Assembly (NCBI GenBank): GCA_037976565.1
Contig: CP137686.1
Span: forward strand, 26,869,828-26,933,827
From: Mesocentrotus franciscanus
Taxonomy: Eukaryota > Echinodermata > Echinoidea > Camarodonta > Strongylocentrotidae
DNA length: 64,000 bases
Direction: 5' to 3'
How positions within the stretch are numbered: position 1 is the stretch's first letter; every line of letters starts with the position of its first letter. Positions 36,629 through 47,375 of the stretch are shown here, in pieces. A program made the position numbers and the translations under genes. Under the pieces are notes generated by a model. The model worked only from the letters and a program-made list of their open reading frames with translations, made no database searches and was not told the DNA's origin.

Positions 36629-37379
36629 TACAAGAGAACTGTACTGGTATGTTTATGAGTCTTAATGTTCTTTTAATCGGGAACAATGTCACAGACCTAC
36701 ATGTATATACATGTATGACCTTTGAAATATTTGATGTTCTTTGAAATTTGTCCCGAACATATTTTCAAGTCATTGTAAATGTGCAATTCATTTGATTTCA
36801 ACCCCAAAAGTGTTCTGCAATACTTTACTTTATGTGTATACCATTGGTAGGATCTAAACACACAGTATCTAGTATTTCAAGCTAACAACTTGATATAATA
36901 GATGTGAAAACAGTTATCTATTGTATATGTGGATGCTTTTTAAAAGTTTTCAAAATTTGTTTTGCTCCTTAATTTCACAAATTCTATAACGCACAGTACG
37001 TTACTGGATTGCCTCTTATTTTGTAACAGGCTATCCATTGAGCATTATCGACATGGCATCAGGAAGAGGTATGAACTATAAAACAATTTTTATACGTGAT
37101 GTTTCATTATTTGTTAATTTTTATTTATGGATGTACCTAACCCGAAAGATAAATCTTTCAAAACCTGGAGCATTTTTGATAACATAAAAACCAACTACAT
37201 GTACCATTGCTTTGAATGGCATGTTCATAAAATAACTGATAATGCTACTGCATAATTTTACATCAAACTGTTGGGGCCCCTGTTTATGTATCATAATATG
37301 ATTGTTTTGCACATGTATGCATTGCTGGGTTCAATGTTGGAATTTGAAGTATTTATTTTTATTTTTATTTTTTAAACAT

Positions 37380-38020
37380 CGCTTTATTGTTCAAACTTGC
37401 ACAACAAAGGAGAAGATAGAATAGCCCAGGACATTTCTATTTTACTGGAAATTGCAGGGCATTAAAAGTACATATAATTTTATATAAACAAAAAAATAAA
37501 CCAATTTTACAACATAGTGAGGACTGAGGAGTTTTGGATATTCCTAGCTATAGATCAAATAAAAGGAGCTAAATATTGAAAATTCATTTAATATATCAAC
37601 TGAATCAATAGGAAGCATACATAATGAGTATTTTGAGAGTCTCATTTGGGTTAATGTGCCAGGCAATGAAAAGAGGCAAGCAATAGAAAGAAAATATTAG
37701 ACTGGTTATCCTTACATACTTGAAATTCAAAGAGGAATTTTGGTTTCCCATTTATTGGCATTCTTTGAGTAGTATATGACAAACAAAGATACAATAGATA
37801 GTTTGGATAGATTCTCTCAAATTTGTTTCAAGTTGACAGGTTTTCCAATTTCTTTCAACAGCTGCTTTATCCTAGGCACATTGTCTGTAGAGCCGATTTC
37901 CAAAGGAAGATACACCACAGAATATCCATTAGCTTGAATGTCGGTAACTAAGGGGGCATTTTTGTATTTTGGGTTTAAACTGTGATATATTATCTTTCCC
38001 TCTATAGTGTTTGGCAGGTG
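37380..38020 (-). pseudogene. Minus-strand retroelement 3' end (coding tail plus 3' UTR)
   Basis: The minus-strand frame ending at 37817 encodes NPKYKNAPLVTDIQANGY followed by SVVYLPLEIGSTDNV and a short basic tail. A 'KY..L......G..V...PLEVGS' pattern is common after the polymerase domain of several retroelements in aquatic animals. Downstream on the minus strand is about 430 bp of AT-rich DNA ending near an AATAAAG signal (complement of CTTTATT at about 37382). Part of that tail resembles 41260-41400. Only the end of the element remains, abutting an oppositely oriented LINE at about 38015. The family is unresolved. Confidence 0.45.
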
Positions 38021-38540
38021 AAGTGCATTTGTGGAAGCCTCAGACTTCGCCGCCGCTGCCAAGAATCATCTGAGCAGGACATTGCCTCTCGCCTTAGCCT
38101 TGCTGATCACACTGTACAACACTGCAATGTCATCAAGCTGCTTGGAGTGTTTCTTCAGTCCAATCTCAAATGGGACACGCGTGTAAAATCAATGATCCGT
38201 AGAAGCAACAGTCCCCTCTACTTACTCCGCAGATTAAAACACCATGGCCTACCCCCTCATGGTCTAGTGACTATATACCTGAGCATCGTTCAACCCGTCT
38301 TGGAATACGCTGTCCCAGTCTGGTCAGGCGGCATCGCGAGAAACAAGGAGAATCAATAGAGCGTATCCAGAAGCATGCTTGCCAGATCATCCTGGGTCGT
38401 GATATATGTTACTCTAATGCTATAGATCAACTAAAGCTACCAACCCTCAGAGACAGAAGGTACAGTCTCTGTGTCACGTTAGCTGAATCAATGATGGACC
38501 CTTCTTCAAAGCTCCATCACCTGTTGCCCGCGTAGTAAAC
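38015..38540 (+). pseudogene. LINE reverse transcriptase C-terminal fragment (CR1/Jockey-like)
   Basis: The + strand reads VIKLLGVFLQSNLKWDTRV, then SPLYLLRRLKHHGLPPHGLV, then IYLSIVQPVLEYAVPVWSGG. After a one-base shift near 38345 it continues ERIQKHACQIILG and QLKLPTLRDRRYSLC. The 'LG..L...L.W..HV' block, 'LEYA.PVW' and 'L..LQK+A.+IILG' are diagnostic of the thumb region of non-LTR reverse transcriptases. The catalytic YADD region is absent (5' truncation), and the frameshift and stops make it inactive. With the tail at 39497-39521 the insertion would be about 1.5 kb. Confidence 0.88.
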
Positions 38541-39496
38541 ATGGGTACAACACCAGGAACACTGGCAAATTTGTGAACTTGTGAAGGACTGAAAGACACA
38601 GAAATAGTCCAACCCCCTTCCTTACTCATCTCTTGTGAACTAAAATACTGGTTTATTCATGAACTTTACCCTATTTTGGACATTGCATATTGGACAGTAC
38701 ATACAAGTTTAATAATGTATATTGGATACTATAGTTAACCCACAATAAGATCATGTTATTAACTAGTTTTAAAGACTTAAAGGAATTGGGTATCTTTGTC
38801 TCAGATTCTGAAACAAAATCCTGGATTTAGCTCATGATGCAATGATAATTATAAACCTTTAGGTCAGTCAGGAACCCCATGACTTTTACAAGCCGATCGC
38901 CTGTCTGATTATCAAGATATTTATGATTGGAAATCGAAATCAAATTTTGCGTTTTCCTAACGGTTTTCACAACACTATAGTCTATTGGAGAAAACAGTAT
39001 GGTAAAACCGGTCACTCAAAGATTTTACTTTTTGAGGCACTTCTTGATCATTTTGAAGCGCAATTTTTAGGGCTTCAATATTACACCATATCACAGACAC
39101 TGATAACACGTAGGGCCGTGCATCTCAGATTTAACATTGTTAAACGATGCCTTTAAGATACAAATCCCTATGCTTTTAAATAAACTTATATCATATAATT
39201 ATATTTCACGGACCCAACTCCCACTTTATACTAAGTAGTACTATATACCTAATTTTCTAATTACTTGAAACAGCAGCTCTTCGCTTGATTTGTATAAAGT
39301 TTAATTTCACCCTATTTTATTCTGATATACATGCTATGCCATGGCTACAATGTATTTCCCTTTGATTATGTATAAGTCTTAATGTCAAATTGTATCATAT
39401 TTACTTTGTATTGCATTTATTTGAAATTTTTATGATGTAAATTCCACTCAATTCCACTCTTGAGCTGCCATCTGGTTTTAATAATTACCTTTTCAA

Positions 39497-39521
39497 ATCG
39501 ATCAAATCAAATCAAATCAAA
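39497..39521 (+). repeat. (AAATC)n, probable LINE 3' tail
   Basis: About five copies of AAATC follow sequence resembling a LINE 3' UTR (CATCTGGTTTTAATAATTACC). CR1/L2-group LINEs often end in short tandem repeats rather than poly(A). It is therefore the likely end of the fragment that begins at 38015. Confidence 0.6.
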
Positions 39522-40170
39522 TCTGATGGTTCACTTTTTAGATTTTGTAATATGCAATGTGTGCTATCAATTCAATTTTAGGAATGCAAATTTGCCATTT
39601 GTCATACCAAAAATGCCCTTATTTAACTGTTTAACAGTTCAATAAATAATTAAATAGTGTAAATTCAGTGTATTTTTTTTTTTTTTTGGGGGTCTGTAGA
39701 AAGATAAAATTTACTTTATACCTCTGCCACATAGTACAGCAGGAAGCATTAAGGTTAATTGTTCTTTCTTTGAAAATATACAAGACAAAATTCAATCAAA
39801 TTTGGCAGGGATCATTCATTAGAAATGATAGGTTGTTGCAGTACCTTGCCCCCTCACGGGAACCCCCGAAATTGTCCTATATAGCAATTTCTTTACTTTG
39901 ACTCTAAAACTTAATGCTGGCACTCAATAAAATTTGACATTTGAGAGGGGATCTGAATTTGTATTGATTACGTTGCCCCTCATGGGGACTCGGCAGTGCT
40001 CCCCTAAGGTTTAGGTCTCTTGTACGTAGTGTTGCCAGATGTTTATGCATGGGGGAGATATTTAAAAATATTTATCTGTGATACATTTTCGATGTACTAC
40101 TTACCCAAGGGCACACATGATAATATAGTATAGTAATTGCTGTGGCCACTAATTTCACAGGCTCTGTTAA

Positions 40171-40544
40171 AGATACTATGTCCCTTTTGCAGCCAACATC
40201 AAAGGAAACCTGTTTACTTTCTAGGCTTCCCTGTCAGACAATATTGAGTGACTGACTGACATCTTTTCTTTGGTAATAACATACATAAAATGAGCTGTAA
40301 CAGGTACATGAGCATTTGTTTACATCAATAACCCACTACTTGTAATGGCCAAAATTAAACTGATTGAATCTTTGTGCAGCACAAAACGTACGACCATTTG
40401 GTACAAGGGTCTGAAAATCAGACTATTACTTAGCCCATAGCAATCACTTATGTCGATTCGACAACTAATGGTCGTTATTTTCCCACAAAAATTGTTGGCA
40501 TTTAACCTTTTCATTTTTTGACCTGCAAATGGGACATAGTACCT
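40171..40544. mobile_element. MITE flanked by TTAA (family member 2)
   Basis: The ends AGATACTATGTCCCTTTTGCAG and CTGCAAATGGGACATAGTACCT are inverted copies and both sides carry TTAA (40167-40170, 40545-40548). It shares its interior with 22378-22926 but is shorter and more divergent. Confidence 0.82.
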
Positions 40545-41259
40545 TTAAACACAAGGTCCATTGGCCTCTTGTTATACATGTTCATGTATGTTATAATGAA
40601 GGTATTGAAACTATATGATACGCAATTATGGATCGAGAAAAAATCACAAAAAAAAGCAAATGTCTTACCAACTGTCATTTGATGCCATATAAGATACTCA
40701 TGTTTGCAATTTTCCATTCCCAAAGAAGCATTACCGCCAATTATGTTATTAATATGTACTTGTTCTGCTGTTTTGTCTTTCACACTGAATGCATGGGCGT
40801 TTTTAAGTACATTTTAATGTTCTTGAAAATCTATTACAAAAGCTGAGTGTAACAACTATTCAGTTGTATTATCATGAAAACGGTGCATTTAGACAGATCT
40901 TTTTCCTATGTTCATACTTGTTTATACACTTCATATTAAAATAACCTAACAAATTTTACCATGATCATGTTTGGTGTTGGTTATTACTTCATGTGTCAAC
41001 GTTTTAAGTGTAATCAGTTTTGAGAGGTTTCAAGAAATCTACAGTGTTGGCAGCCCAAAATTTTGTGGCAAAAATGAACTTAAATTGTATAATGACATGC
41101 ATGAAAGGGGGTGTCATTTTAAACACACTTCTGCAAGGATTTTCAAAACAAATGTGTTGATGACAGAATGCCCTATTTGGGTTTACTAGCCTGTTGTACG
41201 CAGAAAACCTCAATTTCAGTAATTTCAGTTTCTTAAATTTTGCAGCAGTTTTTGTTCCA

Positions 41260-41400
41260 ATATCACTTTATTAACAAAGGAAGTAATAGTACATATACTT
41301 GTATAGATACTACAAAATAAAAAGTATATAGAAGTAGAAAAGAGAAGAAGCCCAGGTCATGTTTTATTATTAACAATGCAGGGCTAATACTTCATATTAT
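41260..41400 (-). repeat. Fragment similar to the 37380 retroelement 3' UTR
   Basis: CACTTTATTAACAAAGGA, AGAAGCCCAGGTCAT and CAATGCAGGGC match the order of words at 37380-37455 (CGCTTTATTG..AAAGGAG, ATAGCCCAGGACAT, ATTGCAGGGC). This suggests a second 3' end of the same family. Confidence 0.45.
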
Positions 41401-41682
41401 TCATAATGTAGAAAATTATTAACGGACACGTTTAACATATCATCTGTTTAGGGTCACAAGGGCGCTAACTCCATGTCAAAGTAATATAGATCAATGCCAT
41501 TGTGGCTCCAAACAGACGATGTTACATGAATTCGAAATGAATAAATAGAATTTAGAAACGAACTTTGTGACTGATGTGTAAGTAACATCATATGGAAAAC
41601 AAACTAATTTTACCTGAACTCTATATACATTCATACAAAAGCTGTTGAACAAGTATGAATGATGAATTAAACAAAAAGAAAC

Positions 41683-41890
41683 AGGAACGAGAGGAATGAT
41701 AGGAAGCAGAAGGAGAGAGGAGCATTGGGATGAAAAGGAGGAGAGAATACGAGGGGCAGAAGAAGAAAGAAGAAGAGAGAGAGAGAGAGAGAATAAAAAG
41801 AAGGGGAGCAGAGAAGAAAAGGAGGAAGGAGGAGAAGAAACACGAAGGGATCAAGAAACAAAGGAAGAAGAGAGCAAGGAAAGAAGGTGC
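41683..41890. repeat. Homopurine (G/A) tract of about 200 bp
   Basis: Nearly all bases on the + strand are purines, including a GA microsatellite at about 41774-41792. The apparent Glu/Arg and Leu/Ser/Phe frames are low-complexity artefacts. Confidence 0.88.
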
Positions 41891-42489
41891 CGAGAAAGAG
41901 TAAGAGTGTGGAATATACATTTATTAAGACTTCAGAAGGCTGTGGCCCTCCCAAAATGGCTCATCCTTAGAGCAGTATATTGAAAAGGAAGAAGTTACTG
42001 CAATCTTTGATACGGTGTAAAATAAATTATACAGATGTGTCCTTGTAACAAACACAATCAAACAAGATGTGACACAAAGAATTACCCCAAGTTTTGATCA
42101 AATATTTGAATCACATTACCATACAAAATGAGTGCTTCATAGCATGTTTGTGGCTTTTCTAAATGATGTTGCTGCATATAGAGTTTTGGCAAGAACTGGA
42201 TTAGGAGCCCGATTAGGAGTTGAATGATCATGATCGATGATCATAACTCGGTCAACATCCCAATTAATTCCTAATTTAATTCATCCTTTTCTTTCTACTG
42301 TGATTCACGAGAGACCAGACAGCTATAATAAAAAAACAGTGGAAACAAGATATATAATTTAAACCATGAGCGTTTATTTAAATCCGTGCTAAAATCTAGC
42401 CGGAAATATTCCAATAACAGTCGCATGTTAACAATATCAAAGTCTATTTATATAGCGAAAGACTGCCGCTTTACAAATTACATTATTAT

Positions 42490-42960
42490 CAAACTTGTCA
42501 AATGCGCGATGTTGATGATATTGTCAATGATGAACTGACGATGTTGAAGAAACGAGGGTCGATTATGTCGATGACGACGATGGTAAAGTTTCTTATATAC
42601 GATCTCGAAGAAACAAGATTCAACGATGTGGAAAAGAAGAGCCAAGTTTCTGACGATGTCGAAGAACAAAAGTACATGATGTGTAAAGAATAGCAAAGTT
42701 TCTGACGATGTGGTAAAGAATAGCATATTTTTTAAGAACAGAAATCGACGATGTTAATATACAAACTGGGGTTCGTACTGTCGAACTGAAAGATGGCATG
42801 GTCTTCATACGAAGAAACGGTTTTCAGCGATGTCGATGATGGCGAAAGTAAAGTTCTCATGATGATCGTAACGAAGAAACAATTGGGCGATGTCAAAGGT
42901 AGAGTTCCGACGATTAACGAAGACACGGAAGGTCAATGTTGTCAATATAAAAGGAAAATG
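42490..42960. repeat. Degenerate tandem repeat (CGATGTYGAAGAAAC units)
   Basis: Roughly ten units of 35-60 bp share CGATGTNGAAGAA, AAAGTTTCTGA and similar words. The repeat is open in one frame for about 63 codons and rich in Asp/Glu/Lys, but the frame breaks between units, so it is treated as a satellite and not a gene. Confidence 0.6.
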
Positions 42961-43499
42961 GCGACCATCAAACAACCAAGATAAGGTTTTCAGCACAAAA
43001 GGGATGATGCAGTAGCTCCTGCAATAATAACATAAAGAATAAACTTTGATTACACAGAGAAATAGAATCGAGATATTTGATTTGGTGGAGAGATTGTCAG
43101 GATTGAATACGAATTTGATTTTGCTTTAGAAGTTTAGATCTATCACAAATTATCAATTATCTCCATGCTCCGATACAGTTAAATTACACATGTTAGTGTT
43201 AGTGTTACCAGTCCGTGTCTGGTCCTGGCCACGTATTAAAACAAAAATTTGTTTATTTTTGAAAATAAATATCTTTCAAAACCTGCATACCATCACTCTG
43301 AAAACAACATCCGACCTAGGCTAGGCCCTAGCTTAATTACTAATAATTCACGTTGTTGCAAGCGCATTGAAATATCAAATAAATATTATTAAAAATTCAA
43401 ATTCAAATGTCGGCCAATGCAATAATCACTGAGCCGTAGACTAGTCGAAGGTATGTAGACTATGTCCTCTTCGGTACAATGCAATATTCTACAGACTAC

Positions 43500-44096
43500 A
43501 GCTGATGCACTAGAATGCTACTATTCTGTTTTACATCGACTCTTTCAGTATTTGTTGACTCTGCTCAGTTTGAGAAATTGAGTGTGCTATAGTATAGGCT
43601 ATAGGCTATAGTACTATTACAATAGATATTACAACATGGAAATGAATGTATGGGACAATGCATTAAGTGCATCTAGACCATTAATTGCATACCGGGTAAT
43701 TTTCCGTTGTACAATTACCCTTATTCCTATCTTGTCAAAGATAGAATACAAATAGAGCATAATTTGAAGTTAAAACCTACCATTTTCACAGAAATCGTGG
43801 TGAAAACGTCTCCTAATAATCGTCTTCAGGCGCTTGTTTGTTTGACGTTTGGTAATACCGGTAATACCGCCCAAGGAAGGAAAAAATATTCACGACATAA
43901 TTGGCGACGAAATCAGCCAGGCGTGAACTTTATCGTGTATTTTATCGCCAATTTTTCACGATAAAATTGACGACGTCGTATATTTTATCGCCAATTATTC
44001 ACGACGAAATTCACGATATTGTGAAATTTGTCGCCAATTTCGTCGCGAATAATTGGCGATTTCGTCTATTTGCGATGTCCCTTCAGGGCCACCATA
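43500..44096 (-). repeat. Right terminal inverted repeat of the giant element
   Basis: Inverted counterpart of 16222-16915. From outside in it has CCACCATA at the end, GGGACATCGCAAATAGA complements, a GACGAAATT/ATAAAATTG array (about 43890-44065), GCGCTTGTTTGTTTGACGTTTGG, and AATTTGAAGTTAAAACCTACC. Beyond about 43620 only patches match. Confidence 0.85.
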
Positions 44097-44102
44097 GGAA
44101 TC

Positions 44103-44632
44103 CACCGTTTCGTTCGGACGTAAAACGCAATCCGATTATTTTGACGAATCGATTCATTTTGAGGGGAAAACAGATGAATAGTCATAAATTAGAGGAATTA
44201 AAACAATATGATATATTATTATCCTTAGTAAATCTATTCTATAAACATGAATCTAAGCAAAATCATTTCATTTTAGTTATATTTATATTCTACTGTTACT
44301 TAAAATAAGTATAATCACAAATTGATATTTATATGTACCCTATTTTTATAATGGAGTCATCCAAAGGTAAACCGCTAGATGCAGAGCCGAACTAGCTATG
44401 AATTAAGCTCTAGCTGAATGAAGCCAGATAATATCCACCACCGTATCGTACTAGCTGTACCGGGCTGCGTACGCTATACACGGCCGTATTGTATACATGA
44501 ACTGCATTACAATTACGTTTACGCGTGCTGTACCAGCGATGTGTCGATATCTTTTGCCAGGAATGGAATATATCTCAGAGGATTTTTAGGCCAAATCGGC
44601 CAATTTGATGAACGGGATTCATCGAGGAAAAT
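44103..44632 (+). promoter_or_regulatory. Presumed promoter/5' UTR region of the signal-peptide gene
   Basis: The 530 bp between the giant insertion and the candidate start codon. No TATA box or initiator was unambiguous. The part from about 44390 is richer in CpG than its surroundings (TACCGG, GTACGC, CGGCCG, TACGCG), which would fit a 5' region. This is inferred from position only. Confidence 0.25.
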
Positions 44633-44752
44633 ATGCCACACAGAACTACTTTTCAATTATCATTATTATGGACAGTGACATTCTTGATGCCAATTTTTGG
44701 CGATGGAAATACGATTTCAGCGCGATGTCATTCGACGTGCCTTAGTGCACAT
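44633..44752 (+). CDS. Candidate first coding exon of a secreted, anosmin-1-like protein
   Basis: ATG at 44633 (A at -3) opens 40 codons that end exactly at a strong donor CAT|GTGAGT. The peptide begins MPHRTTFQ, followed by a hydrophobic core LSLLWTVTFLMPIFG and a polar cleavage region DGNTISA: a textbook signal peptide. The mature start, ARCHSTCLSAH, matches the beginning of the cysteine-rich domain of anosmin-1 (human sequence around ARCASRCLSLQ) at six of the first eight or so positions. Anosmin-1 (KAL1) is an extracellular heparan-sulphate-binding protein with WAP and fibronectin III domains. Intron phase 0 is compatible with the acceptor at 63954. The match is short, so another Cys-rich secreted protein is possible. 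The frame stays open 64 codons past the donor by chance. Confidence 0.42.
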
Positions 44753-45259
44753 GTGAGTATGCCCCTAGTTCAGCCGCTGCATGGCATTGCCATTGGCCGT
44801 GTTATCGGTTTAGGTTCTGCTATGTGTGTTTACTGTGTGAATGACGAGTGCAGATCTTCAGATGTCCTATTCCTTGATTTATTTCCTAAAATTCTTTGGA
44901 TGCCACCGGAAGTCATCAACACATTTTTTCTTTTATTGATATGATTATTCTTTTTTTGTGTTCTTGGATTTGAATGTACTATAACTAACTACATGTAGGC
45001 CCTAGTCTATTTATAAAGACTAGAAAATCTATAGATCTAGTTCTAGAAAGTAGTCTACTGTAGTTCATAAAACTATACGGAATTAATTGGAACTTCAACT
45101 GTTCAAGAAAAAAATGGATCGTCAGATTAGCAAAGACCTAGATATAGGAGTTGAAATATTTGTTATAATCATGCAAACATATTGTAGTAGAGGTCTATAT
45201 TATTAATGGTCACATAATAATGATTCTTAGCTTCTCGTCCGGATTTTAAGGAGTTGGTA

Positions 45260-45396
45260 GCCTGGAAGACGCCCTAGACTGACATGCTGTAGACCCTATC
45301 GGGCCTATGCTCTCTTTATGAATGATCATATTATTATGTACTTCATATAGAAGCTCAGAGCGTACAGCATTTTATATTCTAGGGTGTCTTCCAGGC
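45260..45396. mobile_element. Short palindromic MITE
   Basis: The ends GCCTGGAAGACGCCCTAGA and TCTAGGGTGTCTTCCAGGC are inverted copies. An inner pair, CATGCTGTAGAC / GCGTACAGCAT, is weaker. The flanks show no obvious duplication. Confidence 0.7.
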
Positions 45397-45399
45397 AAG

Positions 45400-47085
45400 G
45401 AGTGGGTTCTAGATGTCTAGATAGTCTGAGAGTAGAGTTCAATGTTTTCTTCACCAATTGCCACGTACAGCACCTGGAGTCGGTTTTAAAACTAAAATTC
45501 TGATGATACAAGCTTGAACTTGAGTCTAACGTTAAGAACTATATCTGTGTCTATACCAACATAAATTTATTATTTAGATCGATTTCAAAATTGCACACAT
45601 TTTGTCACCTATTTTACCAAGATTTCTACAAATTGTATTTGTAATTTTGTTTTAAGTCATGACATCAACTAAAGCTACAGGAAAATAAAATGTAAAGGGT
45701 CTAAAAGGATGTGGGTAGGGACAAGAAATTAGGTATCAATTATTTGTAAAGACTTCAAAACAGTCAAAACTCTTCTTTGGAGTATTTAGGAGGAACTGAA
45801 TCCAAGATCCAAGATTCATCTGGCCTAAACTAATGTAACCACCTGGGAAGCATCTCACAAAAATTTCAGTTTGCCGACATCCCGCTCATTTTGCAAACTC
45901 AAATATGTTTCAGTGGGATGCCAGCAAACTTGGCAGTCTAGGAGACGCTGTCCAATTCCGTTTTTTTCTTCAAGTTTAGAGATATTTTTGATTTTTTTTT
46001 AAATTGCAAATTTTATGCTCAGCTTTACATGGATATTAGAGTGATTGTGAAAACAACTCAGAAACTTATGTAAATCAAAATACACCTTAGATTATTATAT
46101 GTTGACTGGATAATGTGATACAATATAAGTAAAATTATGTGGTGTACATGAACTATGTGATTTTTTTTTCCTTTGTCATCAAACTACAAATATACATTGT
46201 ACTTTTAAGTGATACAGATAAATTGTGAGGAAAATTAAGAAATTTTCTCCTTGGGGAAAAACCTGTTTGCTATACAAAGCCCGGTACAGCTTGCATTAGA
46301 CAAGAGAATAACAGAAAGCACAGTGAGAACGTGACAATAATTTAGAAAAGGCTAATTTAATAGTTTGAATTTGGGGAGGGGTGTGTCCAGCTTTGCGTGG
46401 TAAACCAAATCAGATAAGACAGATTATGGCTTAACCTGTACATATTCAAGTCTGTGCATTTATAATAATTCTACATGTATCTGGAATTTGATTGAAATTG
46501 CATTCAATGCTTGATATGAAACACATACATGTACTTGGTAGCAAGACGAGAATTTGAGTGAAAACTTACCCATTTGTTTACATGGATATATTAAAAGGCA
46601 CATTTTGTACACATCTACTGGATACACCCAACGTCTTCTGTAAATATACACGTCAAAATTTGATCTGAATGAGCTTTATATAACTGTCATATTTTAAATT
46701 CTGGGAAATATATTCGGAAGTGACAATAATTTTGAAAGTGTACGTCTAGTAGTAGTAGAGAAAAGCCAACTCTTTTAATAATTTTTACAATGTAATAGTT
46801 TTTCAATTTCCAAATCAAATGAAATTGTGGTTTGTAAAGTTAAAACCCAGCCAGATTTATTTTTTGGGATTGTAACCTACTTTTTATTCTTTAATTGATC
46901 TCATGTACAGTACATTCACTACATTGTATATATATATATTTTTTAAATTTCAATTATCTAGAGCACCTGATCTAGAGGGTTATAAATTAAAACAATGAAC
47001 AGTGGAATTTATAATTAAATTAAATGATTGGGGGGAGGTCTAATTTATCAATGGCCATGCAAAGAATACCTTATTCATACAAAGA
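45400..47085. other. Putative intron DNA, nothing recognised
   Basis: AT-rich, with short T runs near 45960-46000 and a (TA)n run near 46927. An inverted pair near 45860-45940 (TTTGCCGACATCCCGC / GTGGGATGCCAGCAAAC) hints at an old MITE. Confidence 0.5.
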
Positions 47086-47089
47086 CCAG

Positions 47090-47375
47090 GGGGATGTTTC
47101 ACAAAGACTAAGATCGACTTTAAGTTGGACTTAAGTATAACAGGCCGTTCGTGCCATTGTTTGCTCTCACCATTATGATCTTTAGATAATATTTTTTCCT
47201 TCAATAATGAATTATCAAAAAAAGTAAGTTTTGTAGATTTTTTTACCATGATTTGTACATATGTACGTCCCTTGGGAAGACCAATGCCAGTAAATAATGA
47301 TAGCAAACAATGGCACGACCGGCCTGTTATACTTAAGTCCAACTTAGTAGATCTTAGTCTTTGTGAAACACCCCC
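47090..47375. mobile_element. 286-bp MITE, GTTTCACAAAGACTAAGATC family (member 1)
   Basis: The ends GGGGATGTTTCACAAAGACT and AGTCTTTGTGAAACACCCCC are inverted and continue with GATCGACTTTAAGTTGGACTTAAGTATAACAGGCC. The flanks are CAG on each side (47087-47089, 47376-47378), implying a 3-bp target duplication. It shares ends and middle with 53435-53724. A 3-bp duplication is typical of PIF/Harbinger-type elements. Confidence 0.85.

Larger units (their letters stand above)
29571..36966. repeat. Second copy of 21734-29070 (copy B)
   Basis: It starts at the first base after the gap and ends where copy A meets the gap. All nested elements of copy A recur in the same order: the TTAA MITE, the minisatellite-armed foldback and the GTCAGG MITE. 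Single-copy annotation of this DNA should use one copy only. Confidence 0.95.
16222..44096. mobile_element. Giant TIR-bounded DNA transposon (about 20 kb after removing assembly redundancy)
   Basis: The left end TATGGTGGCCCTGAAGGG at 16222 is mirrored by CCCTTCAGGGCCACCATA ending at 44096. Both ends abut the same 6-bp repeat GGAATC (16216-16221 and 44097-44102). The inverted arms continue inward for about 0.6-0.7 kb, strongly for the first 450 bp, then as patches such as TAATGCATTGTCCCATAC, CATGTTGTAATAT and AGTCGATGTAAAAC. The span is 27,875 bp but contains a falsely repeated 7.9 kb, leaving about 20.0 kb. Long TIRs, a 6-bp duplication and this size are features of Polinton/Maverick elements. 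However, the termini are TATGG rather than the AG usually quoted for them, and no polymerase, integrase, ATPase or capsid gene is visible. It may be a gutted or non-autonomous element, or belong to another 6-bp-TSD superfamily. Confidence 0.72.

Noticed and set aside
37014..37068. Micro-exon between TTTTGTAACAG and GTATGA
   Set aside because: The splice-like ends exist, but the short peptide has no match I recognise and it lies inside the giant element beside retroelement remains.
16222..44096. Firm assignment to Polinton/Maverick
   Set aside because: Size, long TIRs and a 6-bp duplication fit, but no Polinton gene is visible and the terminal bases differ, so only a structural comparison is made.
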